A stretch of DNA of 64,000 nucleotides from contig NC_072892.1 in the NCBI RefSeq assembly GCF_027943255.1, positions 22,219,792 through 22,283,791 of the forward strand, written 5' to 3'. The notes below the pieces were generated by a model, which saw nothing but the letters and a program-made list of their open reading frames with translations, was not told the DNA's origin and made no database searches. This DNA comes from Anastrepha obliqua. Its lineage: Eukaryota; Arthropoda; Insecta; Diptera; Tephritidae. Positions 31,829 through 43,982 of this stretch are shown piece by piece (within the stretch, counting starts at the first letter, position 1; each line of letters opens with the position of its first letter). The position numbers were made by a program, and so were the translations under genes.

Positions 31829-34510
31829 TAGAGGTGCCAAACTATCGATGGCACTATCGTCACCATCGATGGTAGGGCACTATCGAGCTACTGAACTATC
31901 GATGGTTCAAAGTCTCGATAGTGGACGATAGTATCGTCAAAAGAGCGATTTACACATCACCAAGCAAATATTCGCGCTTTTTTTATTTGTGGCGTCGCTT
32001 GTGTACAAATATTAAAAAGTGTAAAGTTGTAAAGTGTCTAAAATAACAATTCGTAAAAATATATAAATGGATCGCTTTCTTAAACGAGGTAATACATTTT
32101 TCAAATAATTAGTAAGAATGCTTAGAACACTTTTGTCTAATTTTAGGACGCAGTTCTGCTGCAGCAAGTTGCGATTGCAACAGCAGCGACAGCGAAAAAA
32201 ATTTTGTTTTGGAGAAGCCTGCACAAAAAAAGAAAAGTAAAATTTCGGATGTGTGGAATTATTTTAAAAGATCTGATGATAAGAAATTTGCCGAATGCCT
32301 TAGTTGCGCCAAGGAGTATAAAACCAGTGGCAACACATCGAACCTGCATGATCACCTTAAACGGTTTCACCTGAATTTGGACAGAAATGCTCCTGATACA
32401 CAAGTTGCTGAAGATGTTGTACAAGACGAGAACATTGCGTCTTTCAGCAGCAGCTGCAGGTCAAGCATGCGGTCTGTGGAGTCATACTTTAAAAGGGCTG
32501 TGTTGCATGATGCTAACTCCAAGCGTAAAAAGGACTTAGATGAACTCGTAGCAGAGATGGTTGCTGAGGATATTCAGCCCTTTAGCATAGTGAAGGACAA
32601 AGGATTTATTAAATTAATTACAGCCTTAGATCCACGTTACAAGCTTCCCAGCCGGAGTCATTTGGAAAACGTCCTGATGACCAATTTGTTTAAAAAAACG
32701 ACGGAAAAATTGTCAACAATTTTGGAGCAGGTTTCGAACATTGCTATCACTTGCGATATGTGGACATCTAGTGCTAACGTGAGCTTTTTAACGGTAACGG
32801 TTCATTTCGTACAAGAATACGGCATCAAAATGGCATCGCTAGCAACCAAAAAACTGATCGATACTACAAATCACTCGTCACAAAATATTGCAGACACTTT
32901 AAAAGATATATTAACATCTTGGCATATCTTTGAAAAAACTGTCTGCATTGTAACTGACAATGCAAGCTCAATGCTGAAAGCATGTGAAATTTTAAAAATC
33001 CAAAATCTGCCATGCTTTGCTCATACAGTTAATTTGGTAGTCCAAGATGGCTTGAATCTCAATCACAACGATGTCACAAAAGCTTTGTTTGCAAAATGTA
33101 AAAATATTGTAAAATTTTTTAAGAAAAGTTCAATTGCGAACGAAAAATTGAATCAAGTTCAAGAAAATTTTGCATATACCTTGTTGCAAGAAACCCCAAC
33201 AAGGTAGAACAGCTTCCACGACATGATTGAGAGAGTTTTATTAACCCATGAAGCCATTGCCAGTGTACTATTATCAACAACAAATGCACCATTACCATTC
33301 ACTGCAGAGGAAATCAACGTGTTGAAAGATATTGACAAAATATTAGCATTATTTAAGAACGTGTCTGAAAAAGTTTCTGGTGGCAAATACGTTACAGTGT
33401 CATTAATAATACCATTGGCATATGGACTATATCGGCAAATTGAAAATATTTCATCTCAGTTGGCAACTGCGGTAGGCAAATCTATGAAAGATGCTATGTT
33501 GGAGTCGATTAAAAAACGACTATCTATATATGAGCTACGCACGGTAACAAGGATGGCTACGATTTTGGATCCACGCTTCAAAAAAGATGGGTTTCAATCC
33601 AACGCAAATGCTGAACAAGCAGCAAGTATCTTGGAAAATGAGTTGGTCAATTTGGGCAATTTGACTCATGTTGAAGACCCTGTCAGTCTGGAAGCAAGCA
33701 CGACCACTACGGACCCAATTTTTGACTTTTTGAACCAACGATGTGCTACTAAAAAGAGTAATGTTCGATCTGATGCAATCATTATTAAAAGGCAGTATCT
33801 GGAGAGAGACATAGCCCCACAGGAAATGGACCCTCTTTTATGGATCAAGGTAAAATTAATAAATCAATCTTCGATACATAAAACTAAGTTTTGGTAATAC
33901 ATTTGATTGCAGGTCAACCAGGTGGATTTCCCTTTATTAAAATTACTGATGTATACATATTTATGCATCCCCGCAACGTCTGTGGAGTCGGAAAGAGCTT
34001 TCAGCAAGGCGGGACAAATTGTTTCTGATAGGCGAACACGGCTTAAAGAAGAAAATGTGAACGTTTTGTTGTTTTTAAACAAAAATCTTTCGCTATAATA
34101 AATCAATCATATTATGGTTTTCAAGTTTTAGCTTTTAAGCCTTTTATAAGGCTTTTGTATTTTTAGCTTTTCCCTCAAAATGTAATTTCATAAAATGTAA
34201 GCAATGTTCCTTAAACTTATAAGTTCAGTATTTTGGCAGAAAAGACCCATAGCCTGTACTCTTACTCTTTTTTTCCAAATGTAAATCACTCACACTTGTA
34301 AAAATATATAGTTGTTTTAAAGTGTTCCTTATGAATTAAAATAAAATTCAAATTATTTGTTTTTTCTTAGAAATTTCAATGATTTTCAATCACTGTTTTT
34401 TATTGCGACTATCGACCACTATCGATGGTACTATCGACCACCATCGATGGTTTGAAAATTACTATCGTCCACAATCGATGGCGCCCACCATCGATAGTTT
34501 GGCACCTCTA
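31829..34510 (+). mobile_element. hAT transposon, structurally complete
   Basis: A perfect 8-bp target duplication ATTCTCAT lies at 31821-31828 and 34511-34518. The inverted ends are TAGAGGTGCCAAACTATCGA and its exact inverse, extending through ATGG. Both subterminal regions (31841-31940 and 34407-34500) are packed with ATCGATGG and CTATCGA motifs in both orientations. At 2,682 bp with a full transposase gene, this is the best-preserved class II element in the window. Confidence 0.96.
32067..34098 (+). pseudogene. hAT transposase, three exons, one nonsense codon
   Basis: Exon 1 is 32067-32088 (MDRFLKR), intron 1 32089-32146 (GTAATA...TTTTAG), exon 2 32147-33849, intron 2 33850-33912 (GTAAAA...TTGCAG), exon 3 33913-34098. 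The joined frame is 637 codons including the terminal stop. An N-terminal BED zinc finger (VWNYFKR; CLSCAKEY; HDHLKRFH) precedes the hAT core: ITCDMWTS, VTDNASSM, the CFAH motif, and the C-terminal dimerisation block PATSVESERAFSKAG with the last acidic residue. A TAG at 33205-33207, in PTR-stop-NSFHD where relatives have TRWNS, is the only break seen. A TGG to TAG change is the likely cause. The intron sites restore the conserved WIK/VNQVDFP junction. Confidence 0.93.
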
Positions 34511-34518
34511 ATTCTCAT

Positions 34519-34764
34519 GGCAACGAAGTGACATTGTGTTGATTTTTTTTTTGTATATCACCAACACAATCTCAGTTTTTTGTAAACACATCCCAAGTGA
34601 CGTCAAGCCATCAACTGATTCTGTCGAATTCGCTCAGAGCCGAATAACGGTATGTTACAGAGCACACCTTCTCAATTATTTGCACCTTGCATTAGACTCA
34701 CTCCATCCCAGAAATATCATTGTTTGGTTTGTTTGCTCGAAGCAACTTTGGTTCACACTTTTCC
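34519..34764. other. Spacer
   Basis: No gene seen between the hAT element and the mariner scrap. Confidence 0.35.
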
Positions 34765-35110
34765 AAGACCGAAAAATGGATGGTGAACGTTATGGGTAAG
34801 TGATTCGTTATTTTTTGGTTCCCCAATATCTTAGTGCGGCACAAAAGGCACTTCAAGATGCGGAGTCATTACTTTAGTGAGACCAACTTTCGGCGAGTGA
34901 AGCATTTCAAGAAATGAACCTGTGATTTAACTCGCCCGGTCAGCTTTTTTAAAACCTAGAATACACCTGCAGATCTTACGTGACCGACCTGCTCTTTATG
35001 GGGTACGTCAAGTCATTGGCCTCAGATGATGAACCTACAATGACTAATAACTTGGAAGCCAATAAAGCTAAAATATTGACAATTTCATAGACATTTTTAT
35101 GTTACATTAA
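34765..35110 (+). pseudogene. DD41D mariner remnant
   Basis: Short collinear pieces of the group remain: DGERYG (normally NGERYR), YFLVPQYL, then RSYVTDLLFMGYVKSLASDD and NLEANKAKIL, matching the CDITPL-FLWGYVKS and LEENIRRI regions. The second catalytic block is deleted. Very decayed. Confidence 0.55.
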
Positions 35111-36596
35111 AAAATAATTCTACATATTCCTCTAAAAAAAGCACCCATTGCCTACGCGCACATCTAACTCTTCCTCGTTTTTCAAGCCAAAACATATCGA
35201 ATAAAATTTTTGCAATGCTTTTCTGGTTCCAGAAATTGTGTGCAAGTGTGTGTGTGTGCGTAAATGTCAGAGCAGCTGACATTTAAATTTTGTTACATTT
35301 ATTTGAATTAAATATTTTTTCTTAATACCGCCAACTACATACAAATACATACATACATACATATATTATAAATTGTTAGCCTTTTCAGTGCACGAGCGTG
35401 CCACAGTGTCTGCCATGAAATATCGACACTGTGATTTGCTTTTCCGGCGCCAAACAGGTTTCCATTGAAATAAAAACAACTCCAACTGTAGTGGAATTGA
35501 CTTAGTTATAAATAAACATTTGACTAGTTTTGACCGTTTTCTCTCTTTTCAGAAGTGATTTTTGGCTACTTAATGACTACATAAATACATATCTACATAC
35601 ATACATATGCATGTATGCACATGTATAGCTGAGCAAACCATATAACGAGCATACCAACGGTTTACCAGTCGAGTAGAAATACCTCTGCATATGTGCATGT
35701 GCATGTAAATATGCAGCAAGCGAATGAGTGACCCCACCACACCGTCGCCAATCGTAATTTGACCTCTTGGCGCTCATTCGGTGATCTATCTCTTTCTCTT
35801 TTTTCTCAATAAAACTTGACTTTTTTGACATTTTTGTTGTAGCCCGCTATGTGCCATTTTGCAGGTAGCTCAAGCATGCATACACACACACACACACTCA
35901 TACATAGCTATGCACGAAACCAACGTTCAATTTATTTATTATAGCTAGTATTTTTTAATTCTCTTTCGGGTCCTGGTAAACCTGAACTCGCGCTCCGATT
36001 CCAAATAAAATAGAATGAATGTGCAATTGGAAACTTTTTGTGTCGCGTAAGCATGAGCAATAAAGTTTCGCAGTTACTTCCTCTGCTTACAAAACATCCA
36101 GCAATTGTATGTACAAAAACGCAGTTCTCAAATGGATGAGCGCATACGTTAGTGCAGATAGCTGATGGCGTAGTGGGTTCATATCGATTTTTTTCTTAGC
36201 AATTTACGGTTGCATGTGTGTAATTATGTATGTACATGCATATATCTTAGTTTTTGCCAAATTTATTGCTCTATAGTAATTTGTTTTCGATAAATTTGTC
36301 TTGAGCAAATTGAGTTACTTCTACGTATGTGTGTATATATGTGTGAAGGTTAGTGTGGCGGAATATGTTGTTTTGCATGAACTTACCGTTGCACATAAAA
36401 TTCGCTCTTAAAAAACAACTTTGCTAAAAAACAAGCGCTTTAAAGTAATAAACCTATCCCGTTATTGTTAGAGAGTAACGGAGAAGATTCAATTTGTTCA
36501 GTAACTAAATATTTGTTGAATTATAATACATCGTTGTTGGAAGTTACAAAGTTCATAATCAATTAAAATTCTCTTCAACAACAAAATAAACTAACG
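35111..36596. other. AT-rich spacer with microsatellites
   Basis: There are (TG)n at 35250-35260, (CATA)n at 35338-35364, CATA/TATG-rich DNA at 35585-35625, and (CA)n at 35881-35900. No gene recognised. Confidence 0.4.
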
Positions 36597-37764
36597 GGTG
36601 ATTTTTTAGCTATTATCTTTTTAAACAATTGGTTTAAACAGCTGACGCACGTTTCGTGTTTTGTTTCACTGCCAAATATCTTCAGTTTGGTCTACAATTT
36701 AACCATGAATCGTCTTACAAACGAACAACGCTTGCAAATCATTGAATTTTATTGTAAAAATGCGTGTTCTGTTAAGAAAGTTTATCGCGCGCTTCTTCCA
36801 TTTTATGGTCAGTTTAATCGACCCACTGAAGCGGCTATTCGAGCTATTGTGACTAAGTTTAGAGCCAAATTTACATTATTGGACATCAAACCACCAACAC
36901 CACTCCCACTTACGTTGAGTGCGAACTGAAGAAAATATCGCAGCAGTATCGACCAATGTTAATGATGACCATCAGTTCTCGATTCGTCGCCGTTCGCAGC
37001 AATTGGGCCTCTGTTACTCAACAACGTGGAACATTTTGCGAAAGGATTTAGGTGTGAAGCCTTTCAAAATACAGCTGGTGCAAGAATTGAAGCCGAACGA
37101 CCTACCGCAACGCAGAATTTTTGGTGAATGGGCTCTTGGAAAGTTGGCCGAAGATCTACTTTTTTATCGAAAAATTGTGTTCAGCGACGAAGCTCATTTT
37201 TGGATCAATGGGTACATAAAAAAGCAGAATTGTCGATTTTGGAGTGAACATCAGCCAAAAGAATTACAAGAGCTACCAATGCATCCAGAAAAGATCACAG
37301 TTTGGTGCGGTTTATGGGCTGGAGGTATCATTAAACCGTACTTCTTTAAAGATGCTGCGAATCGTAACGTAACTGTGAATAGTGAGCGCTACCGTGAAGT
37401 GATATCCAACTTTTTTTGCCCAAAATGCAAGAGCTTGACTTGCATGACATGTGGTTTCAGCAAGACGGTGCCACATGCCACACAGCACGCGTAACAATGG
37501 ACTTGTTGAGATACGGGACCTGTCAATTGGCCACCCAGATCGTGCGATATAACGCCTTTAGATAATTTTTTGTGGAGCTATGTTAAAGCCCATGTCTATT
37601 CAGATAAACCTGCTTCAATTAACGCATTGGAAGACAACATTAAAGCATTTATATGTGAGATACCGGCCAAAACATTCGAAAGAGTATGCCAAAATCGGAC
37701 TAAGCGGATGGATCATTTGAAGCGCAGTGGCGGTCAATATTTACTGTACTATCGATTTAAATAA
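36597..37764 (+). pseudogene. DD41D mariner, 3' end lost, frameshifted
   Basis: The left end CGGGTGATTTTTTAGCTATT is followed by ATG at 36704 (MNRLTNEQRLQIIEFYCKNA). The first frame reaches a TGA at 36927-36929; the protein continues in another frame (RTEENIAAVS, the second HTH, FSDEAHFWINGY) to 37494. After a frameshift near 37420, WFQQDGATCHTARVTMDLLR leads to a small deletion, then DTGPVNWPPRSCDITPLD and NFLWSYVKAHVYSDKPAS in a third frame. The C-terminus ends at TAA 37762-37764. No right terminal repeat was found. It belongs to the same group as 25.3 kb but has a different terminal repeat, so it is another lineage. Confidence 0.85.
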
Positions 37765-37964
37765 AAATTTCATGCATTTTTCTGAATTTTACGTGTGAAT
37801 GAATCGTGCTTCGCGGATTAGAAGAAGCACCCAGCCGGCACTTGCAGAGGACAAAATAGATATTGAGAAATAGAGGAATATTATTCGACAAAAATAAAAA
37901 GTCATCCCTTTTTTGGATCAAACATCGTCAGTAGATTTATCTAGGTAGGTAAGTAGGTGAAATG
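37765..37964. other. Spacer
   Basis: Nothing recognised. Confidence 0.35.
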
Positions 37965-38700
37965 GTTGAGGTACCACTCTGGCACTCCCCAAGTAGCACT
38001 AAAGCGCCGTTTTGTTACCATTATGGGATCTCCAACAGGCAGATATCTACAACCAGCCAGAGCTGTTGATGTAATGGAGCAGATTGGTGCGATTTAGGTT
38101 GACACTCTGCCACAGGCTGTCGAAGAAAGGAACACCCAGTGAGGGTAATCATCTAGTTGCCAAACCCAGACATTTACAGAGAAAGTGCTCAACAGTCGCC
38201 TTCTCTGAAAGGTCCCCACCGCTTCTGTAATGGGGGCTAAATGGTAACCCTAGCTTTTTCGCATGGGTGCCGATGGTCCAATGGCCGGTAAACACAGCTA
38301 CAAGTTTAGAAATTGATTGGCGTGGAGTTCCCAGGACTTTCTGAGTCCTCCGCCTATTGTACAGGGGACAAAGTATTTTTGAAATATCACATGACGAAAT
38401 GGAGCTCCCCCCATCTCTCCCTGCATTTAACTGATAAATAAGTTGTGTAATTCCCCTTTAACAACCGTCAAGGGGATGCCGAAGACCGGATAGGAAGTCT
38501 CTGAGACGAATTAAGTCAACCACTTCCTGGCTCCTGGCACGCTCATCAGCAATTTCATTTCCATCTATGTTCCTTTGTACGGGAACCCAGATCAGAGAAA
38601 TGTTACCTGCATACCCAAGCGATTTGAGCTCCTCCTTCAAGGAGTTGACTAGTTGGGGTCTGCATCATGACGTCGTCAGAAACTTGATCGCGGCTTAACC
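37965..38700 (-). pseudogene. LINE RNase H and C-terminal tail
   Basis: On the minus strand, VNSLKEELKSLGYAGNISLI, WVPVQRNIDGNEIADERARS holds the last part of an RNase H domain (histidine of the GHRG motif replaced, WVPVQRN). The tail follows through a frame change: FTGHWTIGTHAKKLGLPFSP and EHFLCKCLGLATR. It is R1/LOA-like by the TGHW.IGTHA and HFLC.C motifs. The TACCTACCTA-type end near 37940-37960 is probably the 3' terminus. Confidence 0.75.
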
Positions 38701-38859
38701 CAGTATATCTACTAAATATGAAAAAAGTTATCCGACTAAAACTTTTTTCAAGAAAAAGGCAAAGGATTTTTCAACATCTAATTTTTTCTACCAGCTATTT
38801 TCAGCAAAATGTATTTAATATCATAATTTATTATGTAGTTTTTATAAAACAAATTCTAG

Positions 38860-39243
38860 ACTCATTGAGTTTTCACTGAGCTTAAGAAAAATCTTTGGGA
38901 CAATAAGAATGAATGATGGTACCTACAGAACTCGATTGAATTCTGAACTGAACGATCTAACTCAGAACGAGACAGCTGTTCGTTTTATTAAAGCGCAGCG
39001 CATAAGATGGCTAGGTCATGGGATCCGTATGCCTGCTCACTGTACCGTGAAGAAAGCCTTGACAGGAAAGCTAATAGGCGTGAAGGCCAAATACAGACCG
39101 AGGAACCGTTCGATAGACGCAATGGAACACGATCTTAAGAAGTTGAGAATACGTAACTACGAAGCAACAGCTCACGATAAGCAGTCTATGGAGGAGCATT
39201 TTGAAGGAAGCTTTGACGCACCCCGCGTTGTAACGCCATGATA
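38860..39243 (+). pseudogene. LINE C-terminal fragment (RTE/CR1-like tail)
   Basis: The fragment FSLSLRKIFGTIRMNDG, then IKAQRIRWLGHGIRMPAH and KALTGKLIGVKAKYRPRNR matches the extreme C-terminus of RTE/CR1-like LINEs, as at 24.9 kb. An open frame from 38909 to the stop at 39239-39241 is intact, but the enzymatic domains are missing. Confidence 0.65.
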
Positions 39244-39245
39244 GA

Positions 39246-40870
39246 GGAGTGCTGTGGCACGGGATTAGATGCCAACTATGCCGAATAGACGCGATTGTCT
39301 GAAAGGTGCTATCCGTATTCTGAATATTCTAACGCTTCTCTGATGTTCTAATCTATTATCAGTATTTTCCTTTCCTTTTGTTCCTTTTACCTTTTCTATC
39401 TCAACTGAACGAAATGCGCCACATTACATTGAGATCTATTTCGCTAAATGTTTAACTATTTCATATTTTCGCGCTCATAAAACATTTTATTAGTTTATTT
39501 TTCACTACTTTTGACTCTTAACCCATCTAACACTTAAATTAACCCATTCTCAACTCAAATAAAAAACGTTTGCCTACTCAATCTTTGGAGTATTTGGTAT
39601 GTCTAGGCCAACACGAGTATTGGAGTTAGTTTAGCAGATTTTCCCTTCAAAAATTCAGCCTCAAACTTGAGCTGAGAAGTTGTTTATCGAATATTCGTGT
39701 AGCCCAATTAAGTGTTTTTCATTATTACGTCATCGTTATGACTATCCACATACGGCGCAAACGGTTACCGATAACCATCGCGGTAATAGCTTTTTATGCA
39801 ACAGCTCCAGTTGACCATAAACGGAGTGAATATCACACATTTCACAACTGACTTTACCATAAAAGACGCAAAAATCCAATCAAAAGGTATACTGAATGCC
39901 AAAAACAGCAATTTTATACCGTTTTACATCAATAAACATTAATACATACATACATACAAACAAACAAACATACATACAAACATGCATACACAAGTAATAT
40001 CTGCACTCAAACTTGAGCGGCCAAAGCATCGGTAGATCGTTTAGTTAGTCAGTCGTCTTGTTTGGTCAATCTTAGATCTGTCTAAATATGGACGCAAAAG
40101 AATCACTAAATTTCCAATGGCATAATGAAGATGATGCACAAACGGCAATAGCGAGATAAGCTGGTGCACAAAGACGCAGGAAACAACAAGAGAAATGGTA
40201 ACACATAAAAACAGCAACAACAACAACGAATACCTCAATTGAACAAAATGCTGTTTGTATTAGTGGCATGTGAACGATGCGCCATTTTAATATTGCAACA
40301 TTACATTTTAAGCCCTCTTTAGGTGGAATGGAGGGAGGGGGTTGGCAGAGTAATACTCAGGCAGTAACAGAAGTTGGTAAAAATTAAAAAAAAAAAGACA
40401 AGAACGAAAACATGTTAGTGCTGCACGACGACTCGATTCGCCATTTACTGCAACATGCCGCGTTGCTGCTGCCGCTGCTGCTGCTGTTGGTGTATGCCAC
40501 ATCAAAACAAAACACCAGCAACATTCCAGTTCAAGCAAGTCAACTACGAAACGAATCGTGAATGCTGGAGTCTTCCAAAAAACATGAGCAGTAAAAATAT
40601 ATATGGAAAAAAAAGAAGTAACAAAATGAAAAAAGTAACATACAGCTGCGGCCAACTACATAGCGACGATCACTACACTGTTAACTCAAGTAAAGTTTTA
40701 GAAATAATTAATAATAAAACATTCATTTAATTTTCTAAAGTAAGTACTGACTTAAATGCTATTTTTTTTTTTAATATACATAAAAAAATTTTATAAGTAT
40801 TAAATTAGAAATATAATTAAATTCTGCCAATTTCAACTGTCGCGTACAAATAATGTCTTTTTCGATTCGT
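39246..40870. other. Spacer with simple repeats
   Basis: CATA/AAAC repeats lie at 39940-39990 and a (GCT)n-like tract at 40463-40490. No conserved coding unit; the open stretches around 40308-40730 are driven by repeat composition. Confidence 0.4.
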
Positions 40871-40885
40871 AGTCTACCTGTTTAG

Positions 40886-41194
40886 AGCGGCCGCTGTTGC
40901 GGAATGGATTAGTGCGTGACTACCATTCGGGAGTGTGTAGGTTCGAAGCAAAATGAAGAAAAAGTTTTTTCTAATAGCGGTCGCCCCTCGGCAGGCAATG
41001 GCAAACCTCCGAGTGTATTTCTGCAATGGAAAAGCTCTTCTTAAAAAAAAAATATCTGCCGTTCGGAGTCGGCATAAAGCTGTAGGTCCCTCCATTTGTG
41101 GAGAAACATCAAGACGCACACCACAAATGCCACAAATAGGAGGAGGAGCTCGGCCAATCCCTAAACAGAAGTGTACGCGCCAATTACTTATTTT
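40886..41194 (+). mobile_element. tRNA-derived SINE with target site duplication
   Basis: The 15-bp direct repeat AGTCTACCTGTTTAG (40871-40885) and AGTCTACTTGTTTAG (41195-41209) brackets the copy, the mark of LINE-mediated retroposition. The tRNA-like head has an A box-like GTTGCGGAATGGATTAGTGCG and a B box GGTTCGAA. The body follows (GGTCGCCCCTCGGCAGGCAA, ATCTGCCGTTCGGAGTCGGC, GACGCACACCACAAAT, GGAGGAGGAGCTCGGCCAA) and the 3' end GTGTACGCGCCAATTA. It is slightly truncated at the 5' edge and the B box is shortened. Confidence 0.92.
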
Positions 41195-41209
41195 AGTCTA
41201 CTTGTTTAG

Positions 41210-41660
41210 CTTAGCGGAATGGAACAACCAAGGCTGGAGGGAATGTTATCTGAGATTTTGGGTAAACTCGTTTACCATTTTTTTTTTTTTTATTTGAGCT
41301 TAATGGCTCGTAAGGTTTGTTAGCGAAGACCAGTGTGGAGTGGCTAAACTCCTTTGCATAATTTTATTGATCTTGATGTGACGCGTTGTTGCATTACTTT
41401 ATTTGAGCTTAGAGGTGTGAATTTTGGCCCTAAGTGTAGCGCGTAATGAAAAGCATAGGATGCAATGATTGACTAAGTCTTTCTAACGTCCTCAGCCTCT
41501 TCATTATGTTGGCTTTTACGTTGTTTGTCAATATTAAATTTTCACTACTTTCCAGCATGCTTTGAACAACTGATTCGGGAGTGCAGTTTTCTCCGAATAT
41601 GCATTCGAAAAACACATGGTACACATCTTCAATAGCGTCTCCTCCCCAGTGGTCGCATAT
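41210..41660. other. Spacer
   Basis: No gene recognised. Confidence 0.35.
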
Positions 41661-41662
41661 AA

Positions 41663-42240
41663 AGGGTGATCAATTAAGAGGAGTTTTTTCATTTGCGTTT
41701 TTTTTACAGATCGCGCGCGAGTTGTGGCAAACTGTCATCGTGGATTTGTTGAACAGCGTTTGGCATTTCATCATGGAAAGACTCACACCGCAACAACGTC
41801 TACAAATTGTTCAACTGTATTATGAAAATCAGCGTTCTGTTGCCATACAGCTCGTGAAACAATGACTTTATTGAGAAGTCATTTCGGAGAGCAGCTGATT
41901 TCACGTTTAGGACCTGTGAGTTGGCCACCAAGATCTTGTGATATCACACCTTTGGACTTTTTTCTTTGGGGATTCGTGAAGTCCAAGGTCTATGCTGATA
42001 AACCAGCTCTGGAAGCCAACATTACGACATACCAGTCGAAATGCTCGAACGAGTGATTGAAAATTGGACCTTCAGAATGGACCACCTTAAGCGTAGTTGC
42101 GGCCAACATTTGAATGAAGTCATATTCAAAAAGTAAATGTCAAAGAATGTCCTTTCAAATGATAAATAAAGGTTTTGAACATAATTTACATTTTTGTTTT
42201 TCTTTAACTATTGAAAAAAGCACCTCATGATTGATCACCC
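41663..42240 (+). mobile_element. Internally deleted DD41D mariner
   Basis: TA flanks both ends (41661-41662 and 42241-42242). The inverted ends are GGGTGATCAATTAAGAGGAG and the inverse CTCATGATTGATCACCC. The N-terminus (MERLTPQQRLQIVQLYYENQ, ATG 41774) jumps after RSV into codons for HTARETMTLLRSHFGEQLIS, removing the first HTH end, the hinge and the first two aspartates. The third aspartate block (PPRSCDITPLDFFLWGF) is intact. The join is at GCCA, a likely microhomology. The element is a non-autonomous derivative of the lineage also seen at 50.1-51.0 kb. Confidence 0.88.
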
Positions 42241-42244
42241 TATA

Positions 42245-43150
42245 GGTTCAGGTTCGCGTTTGAAGCATCCGTGCCCAGTTAAGAATTATGTTAAGTAAAA
42301 ATTTACTTCACCCTGCAATCTCCGAAGCCAGAACTTCAGGTCCGTATTGCAATGGTATATCCAACGGCCTTTTGTGGAATTGTCCCACCTTCGTTCTTCT
42401 TCTTCTACATTCTTGATGATGGTACAATGCATTATCTGAGCTTCAGAATGAGCTCCGGATGTAGTTATTGAAATTGTTAGCTCACAACCGTGTGGTACGG
42501 CTAGTCACCTCTTGTTAAAAACGAGACTCTCGGATTGAGTCGCTTTTATGGCAAGGGCTCATTTCATAAACCTTTTGAGAGATACACATATCAGCTTATC
42601 AAGTGAGAAGGAAATTAAGGGAAAGTCGCTTCAACAACAACCGAACACAATAAATATAAAATGAGCAATGCCTTAGAAGAAAACTCACCAGTAATGGAAG
42701 TTTGGGAATACAAACGGAAAAAATAACCACTACGTGCTTTACTTACAAGTAATGACGTGAATACTGCAAAACTCATCACAATAGAGACTCTGTTTGCTTC
42801 AAAGCCCACGGGCACACAACAAAAGTGAGAGGGCCCGGAGTAATCAAGTTCAGAAGGATCTGTGTGCATGTGTTAATAAACAACGGAATTTCCTAAAGGA
42901 AGCGAACCACTGACTAAGCTTTTTGATGTCGGCTCAATCCGACCATTTATTGTAGAGCGACATAAAAAGAAAAGCAGATGAGGAAGTAATAATGCGAGAA
43001 TCCACTCCGCAGAAGTTCATTTACCATAGCAAAAAATTTCCAAAATGGCAAAGGGTTTTTCAATACAAATGAAAATTAACAAACTTTCGATTTTCGAAAA
43101 TCATACAATCATCGCCTTGCGTTGAAGACGGGTGAATCGAAATACTTATA
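42245..43150. other. Spacer
   Basis: No gene, RNA or element ends recognised. Confidence 0.35.
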
Positions 43151-43152
43151 CA

Positions 43153-43672
43153 TTAGGGCGGGTCGATTTAAAAATCGCTCATTGCTCTGTGAAAATCGTA
43201 TTCTAGGGATCAAAATAAGAAACTTTGCCGAAGGAACCATACCTCTAAAACGAATTCTGATATACCCCAATTTGGGTCGAACGAAAAATCCCACTTTGAC
43301 CCATTTAGGGTGCTCCAATCGAGTCCAAATGTATGACCGACCCGCACTAACTTTGGACGGCCGATCCACCCATGCCAGTGGCACACCCCCTGGAACTCCC
43401 CTAGGGGGTTCCCTATACAATCATTTCAAAGTATCACCATTTTTGGCCTTTACAAGAGAAAAAAAACTAAAAAGTTCGACCCAAATTGGGGGACATCAGA
43501 ATTCGTTTTAGGGGTATGGTTCCTTCGGCAAAGTTTCTTATTTTGATCCCTAGAATATGATTTTCACAGAGCAATGGACGATTTTTTGTCTCCCCACAAA
43601 AGGCAATAAAAGTTCGACCCAAATTGGGGGGCATCAGAATTCGTTTTAGAGGTATGGTTCCTTCGGCAAAGA
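43153..43672. mobile_element. Fold-back element with an extra partial arm
   Basis: The left arm (43153-43283) runs from TTAGGGCGGGTCGATTTAAA through TTGCCGAAGGAACCATACCT to AATTTGGGTCGAAC. The right arm (43473-43590) is its inverse, from GTTCGACCCAAATT to TTCACAGAGCAATG. A third block (43613-43672) repeats the first half of the right arm again in the same orientation. The expected final inverse of the left terminus is absent. Non-coding. Confidence 0.8.
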
Positions 43673-43789
43673 TTTCACACTGTAAACAAAAAATAAAAAA
43701 GAGATTAGAACGCTTTTCTTACGCAGACAATATACAAAATTATATTAATTCAGTAGAAGGACCTCGGCCTTCTACGCGCCATTTGCAGA

Positions 43790-43965
43790 TGGTGGCGTAA
43801 AATTTATAATCCAATTTACTTTTTCATAACTTCTTTATTCAATAAAATAAATGATTTTGAGAGATGGAAATCTTTATTTACCCTACAGCTGTTTCATTTA
43901 CAAGTGTCAAATATGACATCCATACGACGTCATTTGCAAAAAATAAAGATCTTGCGCCATCTATA
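43790..43965. mobile_element. GGTGGCGC-family MITE, short copy
   Basis: The left end GATGGTGGCGTAAAATTTAT and right end inverse ATCTTGCGCCATC enclose family blocks (TTTTGAGAGATGGA, CAGCTG, ACAAGTGTCAAATATGA, CATTTGCAAAA). About 175 bp, non-coding. Confidence 0.75.
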
Positions 43966-43982
43966 ATTTATATACTATAAAC

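Noticed and set aside
40308..40730. Cys/Ala-rich open frames on both strands
   Set aside because: Produced by a (GCT)n-like tract; no conserved pattern.
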